In this document: positions 25,045 through 34,600 of the stretch, piece by piece | How the letters are laid out: each line of letters opens with the position of its first letter | How positions within the stretch are numbered: the stretch's first letter is position 1 | Assembly: GCF_900142665.1 (NCBI RefSeq) | Contig: NZ_FRBR01000002.1 | Location: 124,001-188,000, forward strand | Direction: 5' to 3' | DNA from: Roseovarius pacificus | GTDB lineage: Bacteria > Pseudomonadota > Alphaproteobacteria > Rhodobacterales > Rhodobacteraceae | DNA length: 64,000 bases | Position numbers and translations under genes: made by a program | Notes under the pieces: model-generated | The model's input: the letters and a program-made list of their open reading frames with translations, nothing else | Database searches by the model: none | What the model was told of the DNA's origin: nothing

Positions 25045-27332
25045 ATGTCAGGGCGGACACCGCGAACCGTCAGGTGGGCCGGTCGGTGCCCCGACTCGAG
25101 GGACCGGAAAAGGTTTCCGGTCGGGCGAGTTACGTTCACAACATGTCTGTGCCGGGCATGTTGTATGCGAAAGTGGTGCGAAGCACGGTTGCGCACGGTC
25201 GAATCCTGTCGATCGACGCGTCCGGTGCATTCGAGATCAGCGGTGTGGAGCATGTCTTTACGGGGTCGGATGTCCAGAAAATCGTTCCCGACCCCTATTT
25301 TGGACCTGCTTTTCACGACCAGCCGGTGCTTGCCATCGACAAGGTTCATTTCGTAGGCGAACCCGTGGCGGTCGTGCTGGCGCGGGATCCTTATGTCGCG
25401 GCGGAAGCGGCCCAGCAAATCTGGGTTGATTACGAAGAACTGCCGGCGGTTTTCGACGAAGTGGAGGCCATGAAGCCCGACGTCGTCGTTCACGATGAAC
25501 TGAAGCCTGCCGGGACATTTCCCGATCTCAAGCATCTGATCGGACGTCGGAATACCAATATCGCCCTGGACTATCATCTCAAACGCGGCGATCCCGAACG
25601 CGCCTTTGCACAGGCCGCGCATGTGTTCGAACATGAATTCCGGTCGCAGCAGGTCATGCATGTGCCGCTCGAACCGATGGTCGCCCTGGCGGTGGTGTCG
25701 CACGACACCATGACCATTCATACAGCCTCGCAAAGCCCGTCCTTTGTACGGACGGAAATCGCGCGTCTGCTGGGATGGTCCGAAAACCGCGTCAAGGTGA
25801 AGGTGCCCTTCCTGGGGGGCGGCTTTGGCGCCAAGCTTTATATAAAGCTCGAAGCGCTGGTCGCCTGTGCCGCCTTGCTGGCCAGGGCGCCCGTCAAGCT
25901 TATGCTGACAATGGAAGAGCAGTTCTATACGATCACCAAACACGCCAGCACCTTCCGGATCAGAAGCGGCGTGAACAGTGAAGGACGGCTGATCGCGCGC
26001 CATTGCGAGGTTCTCTGGAACGGGGGGGCGTTCGCCGATATCGGGCCGCGCGTCACGCAGAAGTCAGGCTTCACGGCTCCCGGACCTTACGACATCGACA
26101 ATGTGTCGATTGATTCCTACGCGCTCTACACCAACAGGCCTCCGGCGGGGGCGTTGCGCGGGTTTGGTATTCCGCAGCTCGTATGGGCCTATGAGAGCCA
26201 TACCGACATGATCGCACATGAACTTGGCGTCGATCCGCTCGCGTTCCGTCGCAAGAACATTCTGAAAGGCGACCGACCCCAAGCCACCGGCACGTCCATG
26301 AAGGATGCCGCTGTCGAAGGGGTTCTGGAGAGGATCGCGGAACGCATGGACTGGTCCGGCAAGGCACATCGTGAGCCAAGTGGCCCCGGCAAGCGGATCG
26401 GCCGGGGATTGGCGATCGGGTTCAAGGCGTCCATCGCACCGACGACGTCGGTGGCAATCGTCACGGTCTCCGCCGACGGGAGCACGATCCTGCAACTTTC
26501 CACCGTCGATATGGGGCAAGGTTCGAACACCGCCATGGCCCAGATCGTTGCCGATATCGTGGGGGTCGCCACCGAAGATGTGAAAGTTGTCACGCCCGAT
26601 ACCGATGTCACACCCTACGATATGGCAACGCTTGGATCGCGTTCGACTTTTCACATGGGCCACGCGGTGCGACTGGCGGCTGAGGACGTGCGGGCCAAGC
26701 TTGCGGACATGGCGAAAAGCGTGGGTGAAAGCCTGGCAACGACAGAGCGCATCGGTGATCTCTTCAAGAAGAAATACGGCATGCAGGCGGGAAACGCGGT
26801 TGGTGTCGGGACCTATATTCCCGAATACAAATCGCCCGATCCTGAAACCGGCCAATCCGACAAAATTACGCCGTTCTGGATGATCGGTGGAACGGGTGTC
26901 GAACTCGAAGTCGATACGGAGACCGGAAAATACCGCATCCTTAGAATGATAAATGCCGCGGACCTGGGCACGCCGCTAAATCCGAAAATCGTCGAGTCTC
27001 AGCTTTCCGGTGCGGCGATGATGCAGCTCGGCTTCACGATGTTCGAGGAAATGCGTTTCGATGGCGGGCAGGTCACAAATGCCTCCCTCGCCGATTACAA
27101 AATCCCCGGAATACAGGATGTGCCGCAGACGATGGAGAATGAAATCGTCGAGGCGCATCAGCATAATGGTCCATTCGGTGCCAAAGGAGTTGGCGAAAGC
27201 GCGACATTCGGCGTTTCGCCTGCGATCGCCAACGCGCTTTTCGATGCGGCGGGTGTTCGCATCACGAGCTTACCCATCACGCCGGAGGCGGTTTTCCACG
27301 CTATACGCGCGCAGGAAGAAGGTGCAGGATGA
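25041..27332 (+). CDS. Molybdenum hydroxylase large (molybdopterin-binding) subunit, xanthine dehydrogenase family
   Basis: A 763-residue catalytic subunit. The first domain has VGRSVPRLEGPEKVSGRASY and GEPVAVVLARDPYVAAEAA; the cofactor domain has PFLGGGFGAK, GALRGFGIPQ and MGQGSNTAMAQ; the catalytic Glu719 is in GAKGVGESATFGVSP. The substrate loop reads GALRGFG, as in xanthine dehydrogenase/aldehyde oxidase-type enzymes, rather than the AYRCSFR loop of CO dehydrogenase. It therefore hydroxylates a carbon next to nitrogen in a heterocycle, or an aldehyde, with water as oxygen source. No chaperone (XdhC) gene is seen nearby. Confidence 0.92.
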   Translation: MNVRADTANRQVGRSVPRLEGPEKVSGRASYVHNMSVPGMLYAKVVRSTVAHGRILSIDASGAFEISGVEHVFTGSDVQKIVPDPYFGPAFHDQPVLAIDKVHFVGEPVAVVLARDPYVAAEAAQQIWVDYEELPAVFDEVEAMKPDVVVHDELKPAGTFPDLKHLIGRRNTNIALDYHLKRGDPERAFAQAAHVFEHEFRSQQVMHVPLEPMVALAVVSHDTMTIHTASQSPSFVRTEIARLLGWSENRVKVKVPFLGGGFGAKLYIKLEALVACAALLARAPVKLMLTMEEQFYTITKHASTFRIRSGVNSEGRLIARHCEVLWNGGAFADIGPRVTQKSGFTAPGPYDIDNVSIDSYALYTNRPPAGALRGFGIPQLVWAYESHTDMIAHELGVDPLAFRRKNILKGDRPQATGTSMKDAAVEGVLERIAERMDWSGKAHREPSGPGKRIGRGLAIGFKASIAPTTSVAIVTVSADGSTILQLSTVDMGQGSNTAMAQIVADIVGVATEDVKVVTPDTDVTPYDMATLGSRSTFHMGHAVRLAAEDVRAKLADMAKSVGESLATTERIGDLFKKKYGMQAGNAVGVGTYIPEYKSPDPETGQSDKITPFWMIGGTGVELEVDTETGKYRILRMINAADLGTPLNPKIVESQLSGAAMMQLGFTMFEEMRFDGGQVTNASLADYKIPGIQDVPQTMENEIVEAHQHNGPFGAKGVGESATFGVSPAIANALFDAAGVRITSLPITPEAVFHAIRAQEEGAG

Positions 27333-27841
27333 TGGAGAAGGTAAATCTTGACGGCGCAGTCGTGAACCGCATTCGTTTCAAGCTGAACGGGCGCGAAAAG
27401 AATCTGGATGTCGCTTCTCATGAGAACCTCGTGGACCTGCTCGTTCGCCTCGACCATTTCAGTGCGCGGGAAAGCTGCGGGCAGGGACTGTGTGGATGCT
27501 GTACCGTGCTCGTCGATGAAATCCCGGTCTCGGCGTGTTTGACGCTGGCGCAACTTGTCGATGGCAGTGAGGTCAAAACCGCCGAGGGGCTCGCCCCTCC
27601 GGGCGAACTCGACTTTGTGCAGCGGGCCTTTATCGAGGAGGGCGCGTTTCAGTGTGGATTTTGCACGCCGGGTTTCGTCATGATGACGCATGCTCTTCTG
27701 AAGGAAACCGTTGATCCCAGTGAAACCGAAATCCGCGAGTACCTGGCCGGTAACCTGTGCCGCTGCGCCGCCTATCCAGAAATTATACGCGCTGTGAAAA
27801 CCGCCGCGCGCAATCGTCCAGAACGGACAGAGAAACCGTGA
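27329..27841 (+). CDS. Molybdenum hydroxylase 2Fe-2S subunit (CoxS type)
   Basis: A 170-residue small subunit with two 2Fe-2S clusters. The plant-ferredoxin-type cluster uses Cys50, Cys55, Cys58 and Cys70 (CGQGLCGCC, then VSAC); the second, helical-bundle cluster uses Cys109, Cys112, Cys144 and Cys146 (CGFCTPGF and [10 protein letters not shown]). All eight ligands are present; Cys57 is an extra cysteine between them. It passes electrons from the molybdenum site to the FAD subunit. The start overlaps the end of the large subunit. Confidence 0.93.
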   Translation: MMEKVNLDGAVVNRIRFKLNGREKNLDVASHENLVDLLVRLDHFSARESCGQGLCGCCTVLVDEIPVSACLTLAQLVDGSEVKTAEGLAPPGELDFVQRAFIEEGAFQCGFCTPGFVMMTHALLKETVDPSETEIREYLAGNLCRCAAYPEIIRAVKTAARNRPERTEKP

Positions 27842-27865
27842 AGGCATATACAAGGAGGAAGTACT

Positions 27866-28939
27866 ATGACCATAACACGCAGACAATTCGGAGTTTACAC
27901 AGGCGCCCTTGGTTTGAGCAGCGGACTGGGGTTCAGTGTTCTCGGCTCCAGATCGGCGCGCGCGCAGGATATCCGTTTCGAGGCATCCAGCGGCATGCCG
28001 GTAAAGTCGATCAGCTATGTCGCGCAGGACATCGCCATAGCAAACGGGTACCTTGCTGAGGAGGGGATGGAACTCGAGATCATCAATGCCGGTGGCGGAT
28101 CGAATCTCAGAGATCTCGTCGGTTCCAGACAGATTGAGTTCGGTGTCGCGGACTCTGCTCATCCGCTGAAGTTGACCAGCCGGAATCGGCCGGCCAAGAT
28201 TCTGCTCTCGCTGGATAGCCGCTCGCCACTTGTGAGCATAGTCATTCGGCAGGAACTGTATGATCAGGGGATCGACAGCCTGGAGAAGCTGGCCGAGTGG
28301 AAGAGGCCCGACGGCAGCGCCCCGAATTTCGGCGTCACGTCGCTCGGAGGCGGGCAGCATACCTATCTCTCCTACCTTGCGGAGAAAAAAGGGATCGAAG
28401 ACCGGTTTACCTGGCTCGCCGGTGGCGGGGAGTCGACGATCCTTGGAGGATTGTCCACCGGTCAGTTCGATGCCATCGCGTCGATGCCCAACCTCTCCTT
28501 CATTTCCAAAGAGCGCAACTGGGGCCAGGTCGTGTTCGATGTGAGCGACGATCAGCAATGGGCCGACGCTTTCGGGGGGGAGGTTCCCTCAACGGTGGGG
28601 TTCTGTCTCCAGGAAACGATCGAGGAAAATCCCGAGATGGTACAGGCCTATGTCAATGGCATGTATCGGGCTCTGAAGTGGTTGAACGAATCCTCTGTAG
28701 ACGAAATCTATGAAGCGGTCGCGCCCCTGTACCTGGGTGATTTCGATGAAGAGACAATCCGCCGCGAGATCGAGTTTCTGGAGCCGATTCACAGTAAAGA
28801 CGGTGCGGTTCAGAAAGACCAGTTCGCAAATCTAGCACCGATCTTGTTTCGGGAAATGACGGCGATGAGCGAGGTCAGCTACGAGGATGCCGTCGATACT
28901 ACGTTCCTTGAAAAAGCACGTCAGGAATACGGTGGATGA
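27866..28939 (+). CDS. ABC transporter substrate-binding protein, NMT1/THI5-like (NitT/TauT type), Tat signal
   Basis: A 357-residue periplasmic binding protein. Residues 1-34 carry a twin-arginine signal (TRRQFG, hydrophobic core, ending SARAQ), so it is probably exported folded. The mature part has the SsuA/NMT1 features KSISYVAQDIAIANGYLAEEGMELE (core IAIANGYLAEEGM) and GVADSAHPLKL. It would feed the following ATPase and permease. AAGGAGG precedes ATG 27866. Relatives bind taurine, nitrate, riboflavin or pyrimidine precursors; next to a molybdenum hydroxylase, an N-heterocycle or aromatic acid is a reasonable guess. Confidence 0.85.
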   Translation: MTITRRQFGVYTGALGLSSGLGFSVLGSRSARAQDIRFEASSGMPVKSISYVAQDIAIANGYLAEEGMELEIINAGGGSNLRDLVGSRQIEFGVADSAHPLKLTSRNRPAKILLSLDSRSPLVSIVIRQELYDQGIDSLEKLAEWKRPDGSAPNFGVTSLGGGQHTYLSYLAEKKGIEDRFTWLAGGGESTILGGLSTGQFDAIASMPNLSFISKERNWGQVVFDVSDDQQWADAFGGEVPSTVGFCLQETIEENPEMVQAYVNGMYRALKWLNESSVDEIYEAVAPLYLGDFDEETIRREIEFLEPIHSKDGAVQKDQFANLAPILFREMTAMSEVSYEDAVDTTFLEKARQEYGG

Positions 28940-29781
28940 GCTCCATGTCTCCAAATCCTGCATCGCTGCCGACCTCCGGGCCGGCAGCGAGTAAGCCGAC
29001 TCGCATAAGCACCCGGAATCTGTCGAAGGTTTTCGGAACCGAGGACAATCAGGTGGTCGCTGTCGAAGATGTGGACCTCGATATCAGGGAGGGGGAGTTC
29101 GTTTCCCTTCTGGGGCCGTCAGGATGCGGCAAGAGTACGCTCCTCAACATGATTGCCGGGTTGATCCCGTCCAGTTCGGGAACGATTTCTCTTGATGGTG
29201 AAGAACTCGAAGCAGATCATTTCAGCCCCAAGCTCGGGTATATATTCCAGCGTGACACGACGGTCCCCTGGCGGTCAGTGAAGAAGAATATCGGTTTCGG
29301 TCTTGAACTGGCGGGTGTCGACAGCAAGACCTACAATCGAAAGGTCCGCGATGCGATTGCCCAGGCGCGGCTTACCGGCTTTGAGAATGCGTTTCCCGCC
29401 ATGCTTTCGGGGGGCATGCGTCAGCGTGTGTCCTTAATGCGGACGCTTGTCATGGAACCTGAGATACTGCTGATGGACGAGCCTTTCGGAGCGCTCGATG
29501 CGCATACCAAGATCGACATGCACCGCTTGTTGCTCGATATCTGGGAACGTCAACATCAAACGGTTGTTTTCGTCACCCACGATCTTGCCGAGGCCCTCAC
29601 CCTTTCGGATCGGATTATCCTTCTGTCCTCCCGTCCGGGGCGCGTGAAAGAAGTTTTCGAGGTCGGTTTCGAGCGGCCACGAGACGCCGTGACCCTGCGT
29701 GAGACCGATGAGTATTCCAGACTTTTCTCGCATATCTGGCATTCTCTGGGCGAGGAAATGAACACAGTAGGTTCGCAATGA
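28936..29781 (+). CDS. ABC transporter ATPase, NitT/TauT type (SsuB/TauB-like)
   Basis: A 281-residue ATPase: Walker A GPSGCGKST at 60-68, Q-loop in YIFQRDTTVPW, signature LSGGMRQRVSLMR, Walker B ILLMDEPFGALDA and H-loop in FVTHDLAEALTL, the last two being typical of the SsuB/TauB/NrtD group. The first 25 residues are Ser/Pro-rich and outside the domain, so the downstream ATG at residue 4 is equally possible. Its ATG overlaps the binding-protein stop, and its stop overlaps the permease start. Confidence 0.92.
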   Translation: MSSMSPNPASLPTSGPAASKPTRISTRNLSKVFGTEDNQVVAVEDVDLDIREGEFVSLLGPSGCGKSTLLNMIAGLIPSSSGTISLDGEELEADHFSPKLGYIFQRDTTVPWRSVKKNIGFGLELAGVDSKTYNRKVRDAIAQARLTGFENAFPAMLSGGMRQRVSLMRTLVMEPEILLMDEPFGALDAHTKIDMHRLLLDIWERQHQTVVFVTHDLAEALTLSDRIILLSSRPGRVKEVFEVGFERPRDAVTLRETDEYSRLFSHIWHSLGEEMNTVGSQ

Positions 29782-30638
29782 CAGGCCGCTCTTCAGTTGT
29801 TTTCGTCCAGCTCGCAATCATCCTCTTTACCCTTGCCGTGTGGCAATGGGCATATGATCTTCGTCCCTATGCCAAGTGGTTGATCCCTGATTTTCTGGAC
29901 CCCTATTTCATCTCGAAGCCCTCGGAGATATGGACGCAGTTGTTGCGGCTGTCCTGTCTGACCAGTTTCGACGGCACCTGGATTTTCGGCAAGGAGGACG
30001 GCACGCTTGCCTGCCTGGCCGCTGATGACAACAATCTTTTCGCCGCCACGCTGGTTACGCTGAAAAACACGCTTTGGGGCTTTGCGATCGGTGTCAGTTC
30101 GGGCTATGTCGTGGGGCTTCTGCTGGGGCGCTCGCCGTTCCTGTCCAGCGTTTTCGAGCCCTTCCTGATCGCCTTCAATTCCATTCCGAGGATCGCTCTG
30201 GTTCCGCTCGTCGTGATGATGTTCGGTATCGGCGATACATCTAAGATCGTGACCGCGTGGTTGCTCGTCTTCTTTCTGGTGTTCTTCAACACCTTCGAGG
30301 GAGCCCGTCAAGTGGACCGTTCGCTGCTCTCGATGGCGCGCCTGCTACAGGCAAAGGAGTGGCAGGTGACAACCAAAATCATCATACCGTCCACTTTGAC
30401 CTGGGTTTTCGCGTCTTTGACCCCGTCGATCTCGTTCGCGCTCATTGGCGTCATCGTCGGCGAATTCATCGGCGCGCGCCAGGGTCTGGGGCGGATCATG
30501 ATGGAAGCGCAGGCCAGAGGCCAATCCTCGGTTATGATGGCAACCGTCATCGTCCTGATGATCATTGGCGTGACCCTTGCGCTGGGAGTGAAGGCGTTGC
30601 AGTCGTATCTGTTGCGCTGGCAGGACGAGGCCCGATGA
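29778..30638 (+). CDS. ABC transporter permease, NitT/TauT type
   Basis: A 286-residue inner-membrane permease. An N-terminal helix (residues 8-25) and a periplasmic loop with two cysteines (LSCLT and LACLA) precede the SsuC-type core: LKNTLWGFAIGVSSGYVVGLLLGRS, then NSIPRIALVPLVVMMFGIGDTSK and the EAA-like loop LLQAKEWQVTTKIIIPS. It forms a homodimer driven by the upstream ATPase. ATG 29778 overlaps the ATPase stop. Confidence 0.92.
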   Translation: MTGRSSVVFVQLAIILFTLAVWQWAYDLRPYAKWLIPDFLDPYFISKPSEIWTQLLRLSCLTSFDGTWIFGKEDGTLACLAADDNNLFAATLVTLKNTLWGFAIGVSSGYVVGLLLGRSPFLSSVFEPFLIAFNSIPRIALVPLVVMMFGIGDTSKIVTAWLLVFFLVFFNTFEGARQVDRSLLSMARLLQAKEWQVTTKIIIPSTLTWVFASLTPSISFALIGVIVGEFIGARQGLGRIMMEAQARGQSSVMMATVIVLMIIGVTLALGVKALQSYLLRWQDEAR

Positions 30639-30835
30639 GGTTTGCGTGTATGTCGCTACAGGAAGAGCGGAACGCGTGTGGGTGCGCAGGGTGTTATCGT
30701 TGCGAACCCATCGGTCTTTCGCCCGGAACGGCTGCATATGTTGCAACCGCTTTACAGGTATCGCCCGGGCAGGCCGCACTTGGAGCCTAGCATGGAAACG
30801 GGTCTGTTTCGGCTTGCGGAACATGGGAAACCAAC

Positions 30836-31561
30836 ATGATCGAACCGGACGATGAGATGTTGTCGGAGCTTGCGCCCCATCAGGTGTTGCGGGTCGCGCT
30901 TAATCACGGAAACTTCCTGCTTGTCGGCAGGGACGAATACCGGAAACCCGTGGGCATCAGCGTCGAGTTGGCGCGCGATTTGGCGGAGCATGTCGGGCTG
31001 TCTTTCGAGTTTATCGAATTCGAGCGTGCGGTGGATGTTGCCTCGTCGGCTATGGACGATGTTTGGGATGTCTGCTTTCTGGCCGTTGATCCGAAACGCT
31101 CCGAGACGATCGCGTTTACCAAGCCTTATGTGTGCATTGACGGTTCTTATCTTGCAGGGCCGGGGTGTCTGGCTGAAACCGCGCATGAACTTGTCGCCTC
31201 GGGGGCGACGGTCGGTAGCGTTTCCGGGAGCGCATACACGCTGAAGCTTGCGAGGCTGCCGGGGAGCGAGAATGTTCGCCCCCTGGAAAACATGAAAACA
31301 GCGGTAGAGTACCTGAGGTCGGGGAGGGTCGATGCGATTGCCGGTATCCGCCAGGCGATGATGCACGAAGCCGAGGCTGTTCCCGGCGCTCGCGTACTTC
31401 AACCGCCATTCATGGAAATACGGCAGGCCATGGGAACGCCGCATGGCCGTTCTCTGGCCATATCCGTTGTTTCGGATTTTCTGGCAAACGCGATCGGAAG
31501 TGGGCGTGTCGGCGACATTCTCGAACGCCACGGTGTTTCGCGCGACTGCGTTCCGGGGTGA
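30836..31561 (+). CDS. Family 3 solute-binding-like protein without signal peptide
   Basis: A 241-residue protein of the amino acid binding-protein fold: LRVALNHGNFLLVGRDEYRKPVGISVELA (core FLLVG, GISVELARDLAEHVGL), then WDVCFLAVDPKRSETIAFTKPYV and SGSAYTLKLARL. The N-terminus is MIEPDDEMLSELAPHQVLRV, hydrophilic and acidic, with no signal peptide from any in-frame start, so the product should stay in the cytoplasm. It follows the importer by 197 bases, a gap in which I see no convincing gene. It may sense a catabolite, act as an enzyme-like ligand trap, or be a misdirected relic; function unknown. Confidence 0.75.
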   Translation: MIEPDDEMLSELAPHQVLRVALNHGNFLLVGRDEYRKPVGISVELARDLAEHVGLSFEFIEFERAVDVASSAMDDVWDVCFLAVDPKRSETIAFTKPYVCIDGSYLAGPGCLAETAHELVASGATVGSVSGSAYTLKLARLPGSENVRPLENMKTAVEYLRSGRVDAIAGIRQAMMHEAEAVPGARVLQPPFMEIRQAMGTPHGRSLAISVVSDFLANAIGSGRVGDILERHGVSRDCVPG

Positions 31562-31639
31562 CGTGGTGAATGTCGGCGACAGGGGCCGGTTTCGGTCGGC
31601 CGTCCTGCCGCGGGTCTGTTGGGGCAGGGGCCGGTGTTT

Positions 31640-34600
31640 CTAATGAAAATCCCGGCTTGGAAACAGGCGCTTGGCCTGCTCCCTCGGATGCATGGCGCGG
31701 GGGGCTGGCAAGGGGCGTGGCGCGGTGTCGGTTTGCGGAGTTGTCTGGCCAATGGTGTTTTCCATCGGGTGGCCGAGATCGGACAGGCGGGGCGAGAGGT
31801 CTTCGATCTGCCGGGCGATCAGATGCACGACAATGCCTTCGCGTTGCAGATGGCCCGTTACACGCAACAGCCGCCCGCCCATGACGATCCGGCGGAAGCG
31901 TTCATAGGTTTTGGGCCAGACCACCACGTTCGATACGCCTGTCTCGTCCTCCAGTGTCAGGAAAATCACGCCGGATGCCGTGCCGGGGCGCTGACGGGTG
32001 ATGACGAGGCCGCAGACGCTGACCTGTCCGGGCGGTACGGTTGCCAGCTTGTCGTGCGGCGTCAGGCCGGGGATCGTGGGGCGCAGCAATTCCACCGGGT
32101 GCGCCCGCAGGGTCAGGCGCATGGAGACATAATCCTCGACCACCTCTTCGCCCAGATGCATCGGCGGCAGCACCACTAATGGCTCGCGGATGGTTTCGCC
32201 GTCAATCGGATCGTTGAACAGGGGCAGGGGGGCCTGCCCCCGGATCGCGCGCACCTGCCAGAGCGCATCGCGCCGGGTCAGCCCCATATCCGCGAAGGCA
32301 TCCGCCTCGGCCAGCCGTTCCAGAACCGAAGGGGCCACCCCGGCCCGCAGCCAGACGGATTGAGGATCGCGATAGCCATTGCCACGGGCGGCCACGATCC
32401 AGCCGGCGTCTTCTTCCTTGAAGCCCTTGATCTGGCGAAAGCCCAGGCGCAGGGCCAGCGCCCCGTCGGCGCGGCGTTCCAGCGTGTTGTCCCAATGGCT
32501 GGCGTTCACACAGACGGGGCGCAGCTCGACCTGATGGTCGCGGGCATCGCGCACGATCTGGGCGGGGGCATAGAACCCCATGGGCTGGGAGTTCAGCAAG
32601 GCGCAGGCAAAGACCGCGGGATGATGGCATTTCAGCCAGGCCGAGACATAGGCGAGCAGGGCAAAGGCCGCCGCGTGGCTTTCGGGAAAGCCGTAATCGG
32701 CAAAGCCTTCGATCTGCCCGAAACAGCGTTCCGCGACCTCCTGGGCGTAGCCGTTGCGGAGCATTCCGGCGATGAACTTGTCCCGATGCTCGCCAATCGT
32801 GCCCATGCGCCGGAACGAGGCGAGCGAGCGGCGCAGGTGATCGGCCTCTTCGGCGGTATAACCCGCCCCGACCACGGCGATTTGCAGCGCCTGTTCCTGA
32901 AACAGCGGCACACCGAGCGTGCGCCGCGTCACCGCTTCCAGTTCGGGGCCGAACGGTTCTGCCTTTTCCAGCCCTTGCCGTCGTTTGATATAGGGCTGCA
33001 CCATGCCGCCCTGAATGGGGCCGGGGCGCACGATGGCGACCTCGATCACCAGATCGTAGAATTCGCGCGGTTGCATCCGGGGCAGGAAATTCATCTGCGC
33101 CCGGCTTTCGACCTGAAACACGCCGACCGCATCGGCCACGCAAAGCATGTCGTAGGTGGCGGTGTCCTCTTGCGGAACGGAGGCGATGGTGAGGTTTTCG
33201 CCCATATGCGTCTGCATCAGATCGAAGGCCTTGCGGATGCAGGACAGCATGCCAAGCCCCAGCACGTCCACCTTGAGGATACCCAGCGTGTCGATGTCGT
33301 CCTTGTCCCACTCGATGATGGTGCGATCCTCCATCGCCGCATTCTCGATGGGGGCCAGTTCATCGAGCCGCCCCCTGGTGATGACGAAGCCGCCGACATG
33401 CTGCGACAGGTGACGGGGAAAGCCGATGATCTCGCCGATCAGGCGGATGGTCTGGGCAAGGCGGCGGTCGGTCGGGTCGAGGCCGAGTTCTCTGATGCGC
33501 TCGGGGTCCGCGCCGCCATTGGACATGCCCCAGATTTGACCGGAGAGTCCTGCCGTCACGTCCTGCGACAGCCCCATGACCTTGCCGACCTCGCGGATGG
33601 CGGCACGGCTGCGGAAATGGATCACCGTTGCGCAAAGCCCCGCGCGGTGGCGGCCGTATTTTTCATAAATCCACTGGATGACCTCTTCGCGCCGCTCATG
33701 TTCGAAATCCACGTCGATATCGGGCGGCTCACCGCGGTGTTTCGAGATGAAACGTTCGAACACCATGGCGATCTGATCTGGCGATACATCGGTAATGCCC
33801 AGCAGATAACAGAGGATCGAATTGGCTGCCGAGCCACGCCCCTGACAGAGAATGCCGCGTGAGCGGGCGAACTGAATGATGTCATGGACGGTCAGGAAAT
33901 AGGCCGGAAAGCCCAGTTCCGCGATGAGTTTCAATTCCTTTTCCATCAGATCGTGAACCCGTTGAGGCGCGCCATTCGGATAGCGCCGTTTCAGGCCATC
34001 CTGTGCCAGTCGCTCCAGCCGTGCTTGCGGGGGTTCGCCCTTGGATATTTCATCCGGGTATTCGTAGCTGAGTTCGCTCAGGCAGAAACTGCACCGGGCG
34101 GCGATGTCCAGCGTGCGGCGCAGGGCGGCGGGGTGATTGCGAAACACCCGTCCCATATCGGCGTGACCTTTGAGGCGGCGCTCGGCATTGGGCAGGGCGC
34201 GGGTGCCGATCCGATCAATCGTGATATGTTCGCGCATGCAGGTCAGCACATCGGCCAGTTGACGGCGTGAGGCCCGGTGCATGAGCACGTCCCCGACCGC
34301 GACCATCGGGGCCGACGTTCCGAGCGCCAGACGGGCGCAGGCGTTCAGATAGGCCTGATCGGACCCGTCATAGCGCGGGGCCGCCCCCAGAAAGACATGG
34401 CCGGGGAAATTCCGCTGCATCTGCCGGATATGTGGCGCGGCGGCGTCCAATCCGCCCTGTGGCAGGGCGATCAGGATCATACCGCCGCAGCCATCCTGCA
34501 AATCGGCCCGGTCAAGGTGGCAATCGCCTTTGCCCGCCCGCCGCTTGCCCAGGGTCAGCAGGCGGGTCAGCCGCCGATAGGCCGCGCGATCCCGTGGCAG

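Noticed and set aside
30642..30839. Small gene of about 65 codons between the NitT/TauT permease and the binding-like protein
   Set aside because: No ribosome site, Arg/Pro-rich translation and competing frames of equal length; treated as noncoding.
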